From the NCBI GenBank assembly GCA_033032865.1, contig JAWHQI010000004.1:20938001-21002000 (forward strand): DNA of 64,000 bases, written 5' to 3'. Origin of the DNA: Dactylorhiza incarnata. Taxonomy: Eukaryota > Streptophyta > Magnoliopsida > Asparagales > Orchidaceae. The notes under the pieces were generated by a model. It saw nothing but the letters and a program-made list of their open reading frames with translations, had not been told where the DNA came from and searched no databases. The position numbers and the translations under genes are program-made. The stretch's first letter is position 1, and each line of letters starts with the position of its first letter. This document shows positions 32,563-44,281 of the stretch, in pieces.

Positions 32563-34146
32563 TCAGGGCTCAGCAGGTGTGTCTTTATGGACTAGTCCTC
32601 GGAGCTTCCCTTCCCTTAGAAGCTTTTCTACCAGGAAGCGGAGGGCTCGGCAATTTTCCGTCAGATGACCTGCTTCTTTGTGATATTCACAATAAAGATT
32701 CGGATTTCGGCTGTGAACATCCGATCTCATAGGAGCAGGTTTCTTAAAGTCAGGTCTCTTTTGCAAAATTTGGACTACTTCGTCCATGGATATATTCAGA
32801 GAGGTGGATGATTCTTGCGAATCATCATATTGGATGGATGGGGCAGTCGAGGATGGCTGCGTGGTATATTGTTGCAGATATACCGGCATGGCCTGTGAAA
32901 TGGCCAAGGATGGAGCGGGTGTGATGGCCAACGGTGGTTTCTGATCTTGAAACCGCTGGTGGCCAATGAATGGTTGCTTGTGTTTGTAGTTCCTCCCCCT
33001 TTGAGCTCGGGGTTCAAAATAAGACGGAGCGGATTGATTATTAGGGAGTGAGTAAGGTTGACCTTGATCATTTAGAAGCCTAGCCATATACCCAGGGTTA
33101 GTCTTTTCACCCCTGATAAACATATTGGCCATACTTATCAATTCCTGATAAGTTCGAGGTTCTCTTATGTTGGCTTCGAATTTTAGGGGGCCTTCCCTCA
33201 GACCATTCATCAGAGCTACCCTGTATAGCTCTGGATCCACATTTTGGATCTCCATTATCTCCTTTTGGAAACGGTCGACGAACTTGGCCCAGGTCTCGTC
33301 CTCCCGCTGCTTAATATCAAAGAGGGCCGCCGGACAACTCTTTCTCTTTTTTGAGGTAGAGAATCTAAGCAAAAATTCTCTACGCAGCTCGGCAAAGCAG
33401 CTGATTGACCTTGGATTCAACCCATAAAACCATTCTCTTGCTTGCCCCTCAAAGGACGTCACAAGAAGTTTGCATTTGATAGCATCGGTCAGGGTTCTTT
33501 GTGCTATGGCTTACTCAAAAGCTTGAAGATGGAGGGTTGGATCAGCTTCTCCGTTATAGGCTGCCAGACGTGGCTCTCTGAAGCCATTCGGAGCTGCCTC
33601 GCTCCGGATATAATCCACGAATGGGGAAGTCTCTTCCATGTCTTCGTACAGAGGAGGAACATTGTAATAAGCCATCTGACTCATGGTGGCCTGGGGATAA
33701 GCCGCCCAACCTGCGGTGGTTTGTGGATAAGCCGCCTGATAAGATCTGGCAGCGGCTTCTGGCAGACAGGCCGCCGGGTTGGACAGGCGGGCTGCCTGAA
33801 AAGTCGCCTCCTGGAAATCCAAAATCCGGGCCGGCGTATTCTGGGCGGCTTTCTGGTAATAACTCTGTCGTGCGGCAAAGTCGCCCTGAGCCGACTGGCA
33901 AGCTGCGGCTTGTGGAAGCAGGTATGGAGGGGGAGGAGGAAGGACCGGAGTGACCGCTTGGTTAACCGCGACCTGGGGAACTAGTCGCTCGGTTAACATG
34001 GCCAAGGCTTGGCTGATCGCCTCCAGGCGCTGGTCAGTCGCCTTTTGAGCTCACTCGGCCTCACGCTTGCTTTCTTCCAGAGCCTCCCATAGTGAATCCT
34101 CACTATGGTCAGAGCGATCTCTAGGAGGGAAATGGCGGTCTGACAT
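32563..34146 (-). pseudogene. G2 gag with zinc finger, two internal stops
   Basis: ATG at 34146 (MSDRHFPPRD), 50 bp inside the 5' LTR. Stops TGA 34053-34051 and TAA 33513-33511 interrupt the N-terminal linker. The capsid domain (TSFEGQAREWFYGLNPRS through REPRTYQELISMANMF, 33462-33110) is undamaged and followed by the finger CEYHKEAGHLTENC near 32660-32700. The Tyr/Pro/Gln-rich linker before the capsid varies in length among G0, G1 and G2. Confidence 0.87.
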
Positions 34147-34174
34147 TTCTTCGAAGTTTTCACCAACAACCTGC

Positions 34175-34193
34175 GATCTGAAGGTCGCGTGTT
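34175..34193 (-). promoter_or_regulatory. G2 primer-binding site complementary to internal tRNA-Phe
   Basis: On the plus strand GATCTGAAGGTCGCGTGTT, two bases from the LTR start at 34196, is identical to recalled nucleotides 37-55 of plant tRNA-Phe. Same 2-bp spacing as in G0 and G1. Confidence 0.7.
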
Positions 34194-34195
34194 TC

Positions 34196-34895
34196 TGTTG
34201 AAACCAAAGATGTACCCCCGCGGTTTGCGACTAGAAAAATGGAGGTTGCGGATTGCTGGTTACTTAGAAGGAAGAGAATGACACCGCTAGCAGCGGTCGA
34301 GGCCGGACTTCGCCCATCACGGCAGATGCCACTCCTGTGATGGGCTTTCCTTTGATTAAAGTAAGAGGGTTACAGCGGGTTACAAGTGCAAGCCGGCCGG
34401 TCAAACAGGTCGCAAGACAGGGAACTCGAGTCCGCAGCTCAAACAAGCGAGCTCCTGGATTCGAATGTCCGTCCCTTGGGAACGTTGCCGCCCCCTATTT
34501 ATAGGCTTGGGGGCCTGCCCGAACGGGCAGGGATAAAATAACCGCCTTCCCGGGTACAGGAGAAACGGGCAGGCGGTGACGGGATTCAGAAGGGAAAGAG
34601 AAGAGAAGCTGCGCGGCTTAGCGGCTTGGGCTCCCGGTCTTCCTTTGGCTTGCCCTGGAGGTGTGACCAAGGCGACGTTCCAACCCCGGCGGTCTCATAC
34701 CAGAGACCGCGATTTGCCTTTGGGACTTGTCCTTGGCTGATCTTCATTCTTTGGAGATGACTTGATGGCTCCGACCGCCCGGTCTGCGTTGGTTGGTGCT
34801 GGATGTCCTTTACTGAGACTGGTCCGGGCAATCTTGAGCTTTAGACCGCCCAGTCTGGGAGTAGTACCACTCGGAAGCGGTCTCTTGGGTAAACA
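34196..34895 (-). repeat. 5' LTR of G2, 700 bp
   Basis: Minus-strand LTR starting TGTTTACCCAAGAGACCGC at 34895 and ending GGTTTCAACA at 34196. TATA TATAAATA on the minus strand at 34503-34496. Followed on the plus side by the second TGGCG at 34896-34900. Confidence 0.95.
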
Positions 34896-34900
34896 TGGCG

Positions 34901-37743
34901 CATGTGCGTAGACTTCACCAAACTTAATAAAGCGTGTCCCAAAGATTGCTACCCTCTGCCTCAGATAGATGTCTTAGCTGATTCCGCGGTTGGGTATGAT
35001 TTTATGAGTTTTCTCGATACTTTCTCTGGGTACCATCAAATTAAAATGCACAAACCTGATATCCTGCACACCTCATTTATCACAAACAATGGGTGTTACT
35101 TCTATCTCGTAATGCCCTTCGGTCGTAAAAATGCGGGCGCAACATATCAAAGAATGATGGATACCGTCTTTAAGCATCAAAAAGGCAGGAACCTCAAAGT
35201 TTACGTTGCTGATCTCCTTCTGAAAAGTAAAACATTTTCATTACACTTGAAAGACCTCGTAGAGACGTTCGCTACTCTACGGAGGTTCAAGTTAAAATTA
35301 AACCCATTGAAATGTGTGTTTGGGGCAAACAAAGGAAAGTTTCTCGGGCATCTCTTAACTCCTGATGGCCTTGCACCGAATCCAGATAAGGTGAAGGCCA
35401 TCCTTGATATGACCCCTTCTCGAAATACCAAGGAAGTTCAGCAGCTTGGAGGAAGATTGGCAGGATTGAGCATGTTTATCTCCAAATCCGGGGATAAAAG
35501 TGGCCCATTCTTTAAAATACTGCGGGGAGGATCAAAGTTTGAATGGAGCGAGGAGTGTAATAGGGCTTTCGAGCAGCTAAAAGTACAGTTGAATTCAACT
35601 CCGCTACTCCATAGTCCCCGTGAGGGGGAAACATTATTCTTATATTTGGGAGTCGGCCGAGATGCGGTGAGTTCTGTCCTCGTTCGGGAAGAAAAGAAGA
35701 GGCAGTTCCCGATATATTATGTTAGCCACATTCTCAAAGATGCCGAAACTAGATATTCAATCATGGAGAAACTAACCTTGGCCTTAGTTATGTCTTCGCG
35801 AAGTCTTGTCCTTATTTCCAGGCTCATCCTGTCCAAGTGATTACAGATCATCCTATAAGAAATGTTCTTGAAAAGCCAGATCATTCAGGGAGGTTGGCTA
35901 AATGGGCTATCGAATTAAGCGAATTTGAAATATCATACATCCCCCGAACAGCAATCAAAGCACAAATCTTGGCAGACTTCTTGGTGGATACAGCAGAACC
36001 TAGTTCTGAACAGGTGGTGCAATCTCCTTTGGCTTGGGTCTTCTATGTGGATGGGGCTTCTGGCAAAAACTCTGTGGGAGTCGGGGTAGTTTTAATCTGT
36101 CCAAATGGCATCAGGCTAGAATAGGCTATCAAATTCTTCTTTCCAGTCACGAATAATCAGGCAGAATATGAAGCACTTTTGGCTGGGCTGAGGCTTGCAA
36201 AAGAGTTGGGCATAGAACATGCACATGTTAGAACCGATTCATTGGTAATGTCCTCTCAGGTCTTGGGGAATTATGAGACAAGGGAGCCGATTCTGAGGAA
36301 ATATCTACTATTAGCCAAAAAGGAAATCGGAAGATTCAAGTCATTCATTATCGAGCATATTCCAAGGACGCAAAATGAGGAAGCAGATGAATTGTCAAAG
36401 TTCGGTCTTCCATCCGGGGGAGTGACCTCTGAACTTTTTCATCCAGCAACAGATGAAGCGGAACTCATGCAAATCGATCGTAATCCTTCGTGGAAGGATC
36501 CTTACGAGCTGTTTTTGTCAAAAGGGGAGTTCCATCATTCCATCAAAGATAGGAGAAGATTCAAAAGAAAATCGGCATACTATTATCTGATAGCAGGAGT
36601 TCTCTACAGAAAGACTTTGATCTCTCTCTCAGCACGATGTGTTTCTGAAGCTGAAATCCCAACCATACTTTAAGAAGTTCATTCCGGTGAGTGTGGTAGC
36701 CATTCAGGAGCAAAGACTCTGGAGAAGAGAATCTTGAGGCAAGGATATTTCTGGCCAACCATGAGGAAGGATGCCGAAACATTTGCTAAGCGATGTGTTT
36801 AGTGCCAAAAGTTTGCCCCTCTCCAGCATTTGCCCGCTCAGTCACTCAGATCAATAACTGCGCCATGGCACTTCGCAGTGTGGGGGATGGACCTTATCGG
36901 ACCCTTTCCAATAGCCAACGGCCAGCGTCACTTTATTATCGTGATGATTGACTATTTCAGTAAATGGATTGAGGCAAAGGCATTAGCAAGAACTACAACT
37001 CAAATTATCAAGAACTTCATATGGGGAGAGATAGTCTGTCGGCATGGAATTCCGCTAGCAATCGTCACTGACAATGGTCCGCAATTTAACAATTCGGAGA
37101 TGATAAACTTTTGCGATCAGGTGGGAATTGATCTTCGGTTTGCTTCGGTGCATCATCCAAGGACAAATGGTCAGGTAGAAGCAGCAAATCGACAGATCCA
37201 GCAACTTCTGATGAAGAGGGTCTTGAATCAAAGAGGAAATTGGGCAGACCAACTCCCTTCCATCCTTTGGACTCTTCGTACCACTCCATCTTCAGCTACG
37301 GGGGAGACACCATTCAAATTATCCCATGGCTCGGAAGCTGTTGTTCCTGTTGAATTTGAGGTGTTCACTCCAAGAGTTGTATATGCAACGGAGGGAGGAG
37401 AAACATGGATAGATGAAAATGATGAGGCTGTCAAGTATAGTTTGGATTTGATCGAAGAACTTCAGGACGAGGAAACCATCAGACAGGAAGAAGTTAAAAG
37501 GAGAATGGTGTAATACTTTGACAAGAATGTCAGAGTAAAACATTTCGCAGTCGGAGACGTTGTGCTAAAGAAGGTTGATGTAGTAGCCAGAGCAGGCAAC
37601 GTTGGGAAGCTAAACCTTATTGGGCCAGACCTTTTATCATCAAGGAAGTACTAGAAAGTGGGGCTTACCGCCTCCAGACGAGTGAAGGAGAAGACATCTA
37701 ACGCACCTGGAGCAGTGACGATCTCAAACGGTTCTATCCCTAA
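34901..37743 (+). pseudogene. G1 RT (rest), RNase H and integrase, after the G2 insertion
   Basis: Continues the RT interrupted at 21188: CVDFTKLNKACPKD, then FLDTFSGYHQIKM. The catalytic motif reads YVAD instead of YADD (near 35203-35214), so one catalytic aspartate is lost. RNase H with VDGASGKNSVGVGV and NNQAEYEALMAG-like motifs follows (36045-36260). Stops: TAG 36122-36124 (CAG in G2), TAA near 36671 (CAA), TAG near 36799 (CAG), TAA 37511-37513. Integrase 36830-37513 keeps WGMDLIGPF, IVTDNGPQF and NGQVEAANR. A frameshift near 37614 precedes the natural stop at 37741-37743. A frame break near 35800-35840 also splits RT from RNase H. Confidence 0.88.
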
Positions 37744-38089
37744 AATGTCCTCTTTACTTTCTTGCATTTTTTGGATATTTTAATGAGAAGCCCCATACTG
37801 ACACTTCTACATGTCTGATGTTTCCTTTTTACACTTTCTTATAAATCAACCTCACTGAACCGCAGAGACATCGCCAAGTTCTGCTTGAACCCCCTCGGAT
37901 TGTAGTCATTAGCGTAAAACCATGAAGATCATGTGTAGCGGGGAGTTTTCGCACACGTGTAGTGGTAGCTTGCCTATTCCCATGCGGTGGTCTTCGGAAC
38001 CTTGGATCCTGGCTGATATCTGACACACCCCTGCATCAAGGGTGGTCCGGGTGAATGTTGGCTCTGTCATTCCCCGAGAGGGATATAGT
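37744..38089 (+). other. G1 3' untranslated stretch after pol
   Basis: About 350 bp, AT-rich then moderately GC-rich. It shares with G2 the motif AATGAGAAGCCCCATACTGACAC (reported in parts) at 37782-37804. No ORF of note. Ends at the hairpin cluster. Confidence 0.45.
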
Positions 38090-38525
38090 TACAGCTTTGA
38101 TGATCTTTCTGAGGAAAGCAATGTCGGTATAGCCTTCGCGGCATAACCACACCTGCCCAACTGATCAACTTAGTCTGTGACCATCGAATACTCCTAGGTA
38201 CTCTCAAGCGATGCCTAAGTGGGACCCACAACTGGGTTGATCTTTCTGAGGAAAGCAATGTCGGTATAGCCCCCGCGGCATAACCACACCTGCCCAATTG
38301 ATCAACTCGTCTTGTAGCCCTAGGCAAGAGAGCAGCTTAGTCGCTTACAGCCTTCATGACCACTTGAGGAAAGTAATGGTCGCCGCCTAGGCCCACCTGC
38401 CCACTTGGTCATCTAGGTCTGTACTTGTATTTTTTCTTTTACTCTACAACTCCTATGACCATCTGAGGAAAGCAATGGCTGTCGCCTAGGCCCACCTGCC
38501 CATTTGGTCATTTGAGTTTGTAGCT
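38090..38525 (+). repeat. G1 hairpin repeat cluster between pol and antisense genes
   Basis: Four units sharing GAGGAAAGCAATG...CACCTGCCCA. Flanking arms pair within each unit: TGATC/GATCA (38101/38163), GGGTTGATC/GATCAACTC (38234/38300), ATGACCA/TGGTCAT (38356/38406), ATGACCA/TGGTCAT (38455/38506). Homologous to 27760-28225 in G2 read in the same element sense. Confidence 0.75.
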
Positions 38526-39749
38526 GCTCTTTACCACATTACAGGGAATTGTCCCATCTCATAGGGTCTTTTTGACCATATGAGGAGGAAACAGCTTTTC
38601 AACAAGCATATCGCAGACCGGGCGGTTTGTGTTTGAGCCTTGCGGTTTGAAATAAACAGGTATCAAAATTGTCAGGTAGCCTGGTCGTGAAACCGATCGA
38701 ATTTGGTAAAATAATGTGAGGCTCTTCATAATCAAGCAAAAGAATCCGCTCAGAGTATATACAGATCGCTCGGGTTTATCCGCCGATGATATTAATTGCG
38801 CGACCTACCGACTGTTTTCTTATGACTTGATATTCCATATTGTGGAATAATTTTGAAAAGGCCAAATTATGATCGCACGACTTGGTTATGTCAATTTCCT
38901 GTCTGAATTTCTGTCCGCCCGAGTTATATATATATAGTACGGACATATCAGTTAAATAATTATGTTCAAGGGGAAATCTGAGTTACGTGAACCATCCGGA
39001 TTAGATGCTAATCGCTCAGCCTGTCGATTATTTATTTATTACTTGGTATTCTTAATCTGGTGGAACAATTATGAAAAGCCAGGTTATAATCGCGCGCTTT
39101 GGTTACATTCAATTCCCCGATTGGGTTTCTATCCGCCCGAGTTATATATATAAATCGCACGGGTATATCTGTTGTTGATTGTATTCACAAACAATGTCTT
39201 TCAAATTATAAGTCGTCTGAATCAAAGTATTGACCGCTCAAACCGGTCGACTGCTTCTTTATGACTTGGTATGTCTCATAAAAGTGATTATATCAGGTCG
39301 GGTAATGGCCGCGCGACTTACAATCAAATATGAGGAGTCATCGAATCAAATAAAACATGTTCAAACCGCATGATCATAATTTCTCAGCAGCCTGAAGCTA
39401 TTCTTGGTTATTATGAAGCATTCGCAACAGGTTGAAGAGTTTCAATGTCTGACCGTTCAAATTATATATTCAAGCCGCACTAACTACTCATCAGAATATC
39501 ATAATTGATACTTCTTCGGAATATATCAAAAGCTCGCTTAATCTAGATTGAAGACACAAGCCGCACGACCTAATTAAAGGAAAGAAGACCGCAGCGAACG
39601 CAAGTAAGTCGTAGAAAAACAAACAACTAGACAGGCAAAAGCTTTCCATTTCATTTCCAAAATATCTTTACATTGATTTATGATCGATCGGCTAAACAAA
39701 ATCAAGCCGTCGGTCATGCAAAAACGAAAAGCAAAATTACAAAAAGGAG
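38526..39749 (+). repeat. G1 AT-rich spacer with degenerate repeats of about 220 bp
   Basis: Three related units start near 38818, 39041 and 39256 at TATGACTTG-GTATTC-like sequence, and the first two share GTCCGCCCGAGTTATATATATA-like text (given in parts: CCGCCCGAG then TTATATATATA). No credible gene; ORFs are under 80 codons. Corresponds to 26616-27759 in G2. Confidence 0.55.
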
Positions 39750-41597
39750 CTATTCGTCCGGCTTGAGTATCTTGGTCGCAGGAGAACTTGAGTCTTCATC
39801 GCCAGTAATGTCCACCTCAGGCGAATATCCTTTACTGGAAATGGAAGAACCCGAGGAGCTGCTACCCGATCTACTTGAGCTACCTGAGCCGCCCGACTGG
39901 TGAGACCTAGACCGCCGGGTCTCATCGGAATCATTGGATCCGGCATCCGAGCCATCTTCTTTTTCAACCGCGGCGGGTTCTTTCTCGATTTCTTCTCCAA
40001 TGCTCTCTTCCTCAGTACTACTGGACTCGATCTTGTCCTTCCCCTTGGCTCGGCGGGTTATTTCATCTAGTTTGTCCTTCAGGCCAGGATAGAGATCCGG
40101 GAAGGTTGTGTCCTCAAAACCCGAGGCCAGGCCGTCCCGATCTCGCAGGCGATTTAGGGCACCGTCAATCCCTTTGGCTACATGGGGGAAGACCTCCTCT
40201 TGGAAATCTGGGTTGTCCATATCATATTGATGCTATAAAAGGAAGGCAAATGTTAGGTCGCGCGGTCTGAAAGTGATAAGCCCGAAGTGTTTGTCGAAAA
40301 CTTACCGCATTAATCTCCTTTAGTTTGGCATTCTCATCGGCCTGGTCGGCGAACTTCTTCTCCAGGTAAGTATGGGCTGATACCAGTTGTTTATATGGAA
40401 GTGCCATAAAATGATTGGCCGCACAACCCCATGCGCCAGCCTGCGCGGCTACTCTGGAAAGTTCCTCTTCTGGAACCCTCTTCAGTCTCTTCAAAGTTTT
40501 TCGACCATACATGGCAGCCCCGGCGGCTAACGCATGCCGGCTAATCTTCTCACTCCCCCAGAATGGGAGAGCAGTGGATACTTGCACGCATTCACCATCC
40601 TTATGCAAAAGGACTGTTAGCTTACCCTTAAGATCGCGCGGGTTGCTGCAAGAGCGAAGAAACTCAAACTTGCCTGAAGAAGCCGGGCTATCCTCTTTAG
40701 ACCACTGCGGGTCAGATTTCCTTTGTCGCTTCTCCCTCTAGGTCAGAACTGGAGCGGCCGGAGTAACCGGCTTGTTTAAGGGAACGACTGTGGCAGCTGT
40801 AGAAATTTGAAACTTAGAAGAACAGTCCGCGCGGTCATAAAATGACGAGTTAAGGAGAAACTTACTATCCTCAGGGCGGACATCTGCCAGCTTCGCGAAC
40901 AATGGAATAAAATGATTCACGTCGAGTCTCTCGTTCTCCAGGGATTCAAAGATCTTTTGCTCAGCTTCTCCAAGCTTAACCGACTTAAAGTCCGCCGCAC
41001 TCTTCGTCTGCGGGTTGACCTGCAATAACCCTAGGGGGCCTTCAAACATAGCATACCGCTCAGACCAACTCGCAACCTTGTTCACAAGGTTGATAACTTT
41101 CATTCCCCGGCATCCAAAATAAATATGACCTCTAAAAACGGAGGTTCCAGCGTCCGGAGTAGACCGCACGGAAAAGAAGTTTCGAAACAAAGAAATCAAA
41201 AACTTAACTCGCTCTGACCGCAGTTACCAGATAAAGCTATAGATAGAGGCAATGGAATTCGGCGGGAGTTGTTCGGGCACAACCCCGTAGTGATCGAAAA
41301 TAGCGATGACTTCAAGAGGAGGAGGAAATCTGAAGCGATACTTGAAATGGTCAATAGGAATGGCAATTTTAGTGGAAGACGGGGAGTTTATCCGCTCGTC
41401 ACGTAAAGGAAGCTGAACGGTTATGTTGCTATCAACCATAAATTCTTCAATAAAATCATTCAACTCGCTCTGAGTTCGGTCGACTGCTTCTTTATGTTGC
41501 ACTCTTTATGATTGGACGATCGAAAAGCGGAAGCCGCGTCACTTCGGACCGCGTGAACTTTCTCAGACCACGACGACTTTTGCTTAGCTCGCGCCAT
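39750..41597 (-). pseudogene. G1 antisense gene b: Transposase_28-like protein with one intron
   Basis: ATG at 41597 (MARAKQKSS). A frameshift lies before 41502; the family region then reads FRFPPPLEVIAIFDHYGVVP, LPPNSIASIYSFI, with a stop near 41224 in place of a Tyr-Leu pair in G2, and continues through YFGCRGMKVINLVNKVASW (about 41100). Another stop near 40738. The GT-AG intron is 40305-40233. The last exon (40232-39750) is open and encodes HQYDMDNPDFQ plus an acidic Ser-rich tail. The C-terminal exon is better preserved than in G2. Function unknown; likely an element-encoded accessory protein. Confidence 0.7.
40233..40305 (-). other. Intron in antisense gene b of G1
   Basis: On the minus strand GTAAGTTTTCG at the start and CCTTTTATAG at the end, 73 bp, phase 0, at the same codon as in G2. 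Sequence has diverged while length, ends and phase are kept. Confidence 0.75.
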
Positions 41598-41988
41598 TTC
41601 AGAAAGTATGAATGGATCACCGTAATGGTTACTACTTATAGAGATAACGATCTACAAATAACAAAACTATGGCGCGGGTATGATATTAAACAAGCAGCAC
41701 AGATAACAAGAATAAACAATGGCTTGCGCATAGGCACGTCAGGCCGATTAAACAGAAACCTACAATCAGCATGTTAATGAAGTTCAACAAAAATCTCAAG
41801 CATTTAGCGCCAGTCGCGCGACCTACACATCAATTCGGCATAAGACATTTCAGCATAAATTATGCGGTTTATAAGCACATCAGAAGGTGCTAAAGGAAAA
41901 TATTATCCAAAGTAAACAAAATTGTCAGATCATCCCAAGAAGCGAATAAGAAAAATTACAAACATAGTTCATGAAATTTTAAATCCGC
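41598..41988 (-). promoter_or_regulatory. Spacer between antisense genes of G1 with TATA-like box
   Basis: About 390 bp without a credible ORF. On the minus strand TATAAGTA at 41640-41633 lies 43 bp before ATG 41597, matching G2. Nothing else recognised. Confidence 0.4.
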
Positions 41989-43648
41989 TCACGGCTGATG
42001 TGGCTCTTGGGGGTTATCCTCACGATGAAGTCAAGCGACCTGGTCGCCAGTCTGAATAAGAGGACCATAGATCTTACTCAAATGGTAGTGGATGTGATTG
42101 AGCGTGTTGTGAAGCCGCGCGGCGTCCCGTTCTACCCGTGCGGCAAGAATCGTACGAGCAGGAATGGCCCCGGCGGGCTCATTCGCAGCAGGGTCGGACG
42201 CCATAACGGGTGGGGGGTTAGAGCTCGCCCCAACAGCCGGGCAGTTCAACATCCTAGATCTTTCATCACTGGACGAATGTCGGTTTTCGCCAACTTCCCT
42301 GGTTATACGAAGATATTTATTTTGATAATATTTACAGTCCTCCTCAAACTTTGAGGACATCCTCTTCTCCCTATTAGAGTGCGCGGTTATTGTAGCAATC
42401 TGGTCTATCAGCATTCTCTCCTTATCAAGTCGCGCTTTCATCTCAGACTCCACTTGGGCCTCCAACGCTTTCTCTCTCTCCGGCCGCCTTTTCTTCTCGG
42501 CCTCCAGGTCAGCCCGCGCAGTCTCTAACTGGGCCCTAATCATCAGATGCTCCTCTCGTCGTTCTTTCCTCTCGGCTTCTAGCGCAATCCGAGCGGCCTC
42601 CTCTTTCTTCTCCATCTCTCTTACTTTCACTTCCAAATTATTCAGAAGAAGTTGGAAGTCGGCCAGCTTCTCCTGTCCGGAATTTAATCTCGTCACAAGG
42701 TTCGGCATCTGAGGTAGAGGTGGAAGGCTAGATATCAGGTCGCCCGACCTTACTATGTCCTCCGATTTGTCTACAAGAAAAATTGTAATTAGCACAGCCA
42801 AAGGCGGATAGAATAATTAAAGGATTATAAGGTTAAAATGCATGAATGAACAGGCCGCTTCAATTGTTCCGGGTCCATTCTCCGACGTTGTTCTCGCTAG
42901 ATCCTTTCATTATTCTTTCGTCTAGAGGCTAAGGTTTGAGTCATGGGCAGGAAGAAGCTCGGCGGCGGATTCAATAACAACTTGTTTTGCTTTTTCCGAG
43001 AACGCGGGATGAAGAAACGGATAGTTTCATAACCCTTATCGGGCTTACCTGGGGCGAATGGGTCGGGCAGCTGCGGCTTGCCCTGCGCCCGTATCTTCTC
43101 CGCCTTTATGCCCATTAAGCGCAGACCGGCTAGTGTCCGGTCTTTCTCTTCTCGTATGGCTTTCTTAGAGTCACCGGTATTTTCGTCAGGGGAAACAGTT
43201 TGGCTCAAGGTCGCGGGGCTATCAAGTAGCGTATCTTTGTTCAGAAAATAATCCATTCCTCTGAGGATGCCCCCGATCGACACACTGTTCGTAGAATCTG
43301 GAACAAGATCGCCCGACTTGGCAAGAGGGGTATTGGGGGATCGATTTCCTCTTTCACACGCGGATTACTTTGGAGACAGCCCGCCGTCGGCTTCTTAAAG
43401 GCTCTATTCTTAGCCTTCAACTTTTGGAGCTTCTTAGCAATTCGCTCGGCTGACGAATAGCCCCTTTTCTCTTCTTCTTCCCTGACTCCGGGTTGGTCTG
43501 CCTTGTAGGGCTGGAATCGTCAAAAATTAGAACCGGCGAGGTAGGTGACCCGTCCGGCCTGGAAGAAACAACTTCTCCTTCTTCTATAACATTCAGTTTC
43601 ATGAGAGGAGTCCCTGATGGAGTAAAATCCAAGTCGAAGGAAGGTGTA

Positions 43649-43653
43649 GAATG
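43649..43653. other. Target site duplication of solo LTR S1, left copy (GAATG)
   Basis: GAATG at 43649-43653 and at 45206-45210 flank a TG...CA unit. Removing the unit and one copy rejoins the antisense coiled-coil gene in line with G2. Confidence 0.93.
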
Positions 43654-43984
43654 TGTTGAATCCAAAATGGCACCTCCACGATCTACTCGAGGAAATTGGG
43701 AGAAAAAGGAGGCCGCGGTTAGCTTCTTACTTGAGTCGCGAGTGAAGAGGGGAGAAGAAGAGAGGGCCGCTAGCTTGCGGCGAGGCCATAATTCGCCCGC
43801 CGCGGCAAATGCCACTCCTGCGACGGGCTTTCCCTTTATTTAATAATCTGTATTACAACTCATGGTGTTTAGTACATGGAAATAGAATGAGTACAAGAGA
43901 GTTGCGGGTAAGAAAAGAGTAAGCCGCGCGGGCTGTTTGCCGAGGTCGCTCGGCCAGGTCGCAGAGGTAGCTCGGCCTGGTCGC

Positions 43985-44105
43985 AGAGGCCGCCCGGCCT
44001 GTTTGCCGAGGTCGCCCAGACAGGTCGCCCGGACAGGTCGCCCGGACAGGTCGCCCAGACAGGTCGCCCGGACAGGTCGCCCGGACAGGTCGCCCAGACA
44101 AGTCG
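43985..44105 (-). repeat. 13-bp tandem repeat in S1
   Basis: Units CAGGTCGCCCGGA or CAGGTCGCCCAGA, about seven near-perfect copies at 44020-44105, plus diverged flanking ones. Lies downstream of the LTR TATA box. Accounts for short Arg/Pro/Gly-rich ORFs on both strands here. Confidence 0.85.
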
Positions 44106-44281
44106 CGTCTTGGTGCGGTCTGACTATTTCTAGCGGCCGGTTTTGTCCCCAACTTGCCTGTCCTTTGTTCATGGTCGAGGGTCCTATTTATAGGCTCTGG
44201 ATCGATGTCGTCACCTCCGGTGAGCTGGTGACCGGATCCTTACCTGCGCGGTCTGAACAATGGAGACCGCCACCTTGGGCT

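Larger units (their letters stand above)
21189..34895 (-). mobile_element. G2: complete Tat-like Ty3/gypsy element, 13.7 kb, nested in G1 pol
   Basis: LTRs of exactly 700 bp at 21189-21888 (3') and 34196-34895 (5'), target duplication TGGCG. On the minus strand: LTR, primer site, gag, protease, RT, RNase H, integrase, hairpin repeats, spacer, then two genes on the opposite (plus) strand, purine tract, LTR. The layout matches G1 closely. Size and antisense ORFs fit the Grande/Ogre/Retand group. About 25-30 LTR differences are visible, so it is older than the copia and Athila insertions. Its gag-pol has several stops and at least two frameshifts. Confidence 0.95.

Noticed and set aside
38930..39150. 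TATATATATA runs as promoters
   Set aside because: They recur within degenerate spacer repeats and no ORF follows on either strand.
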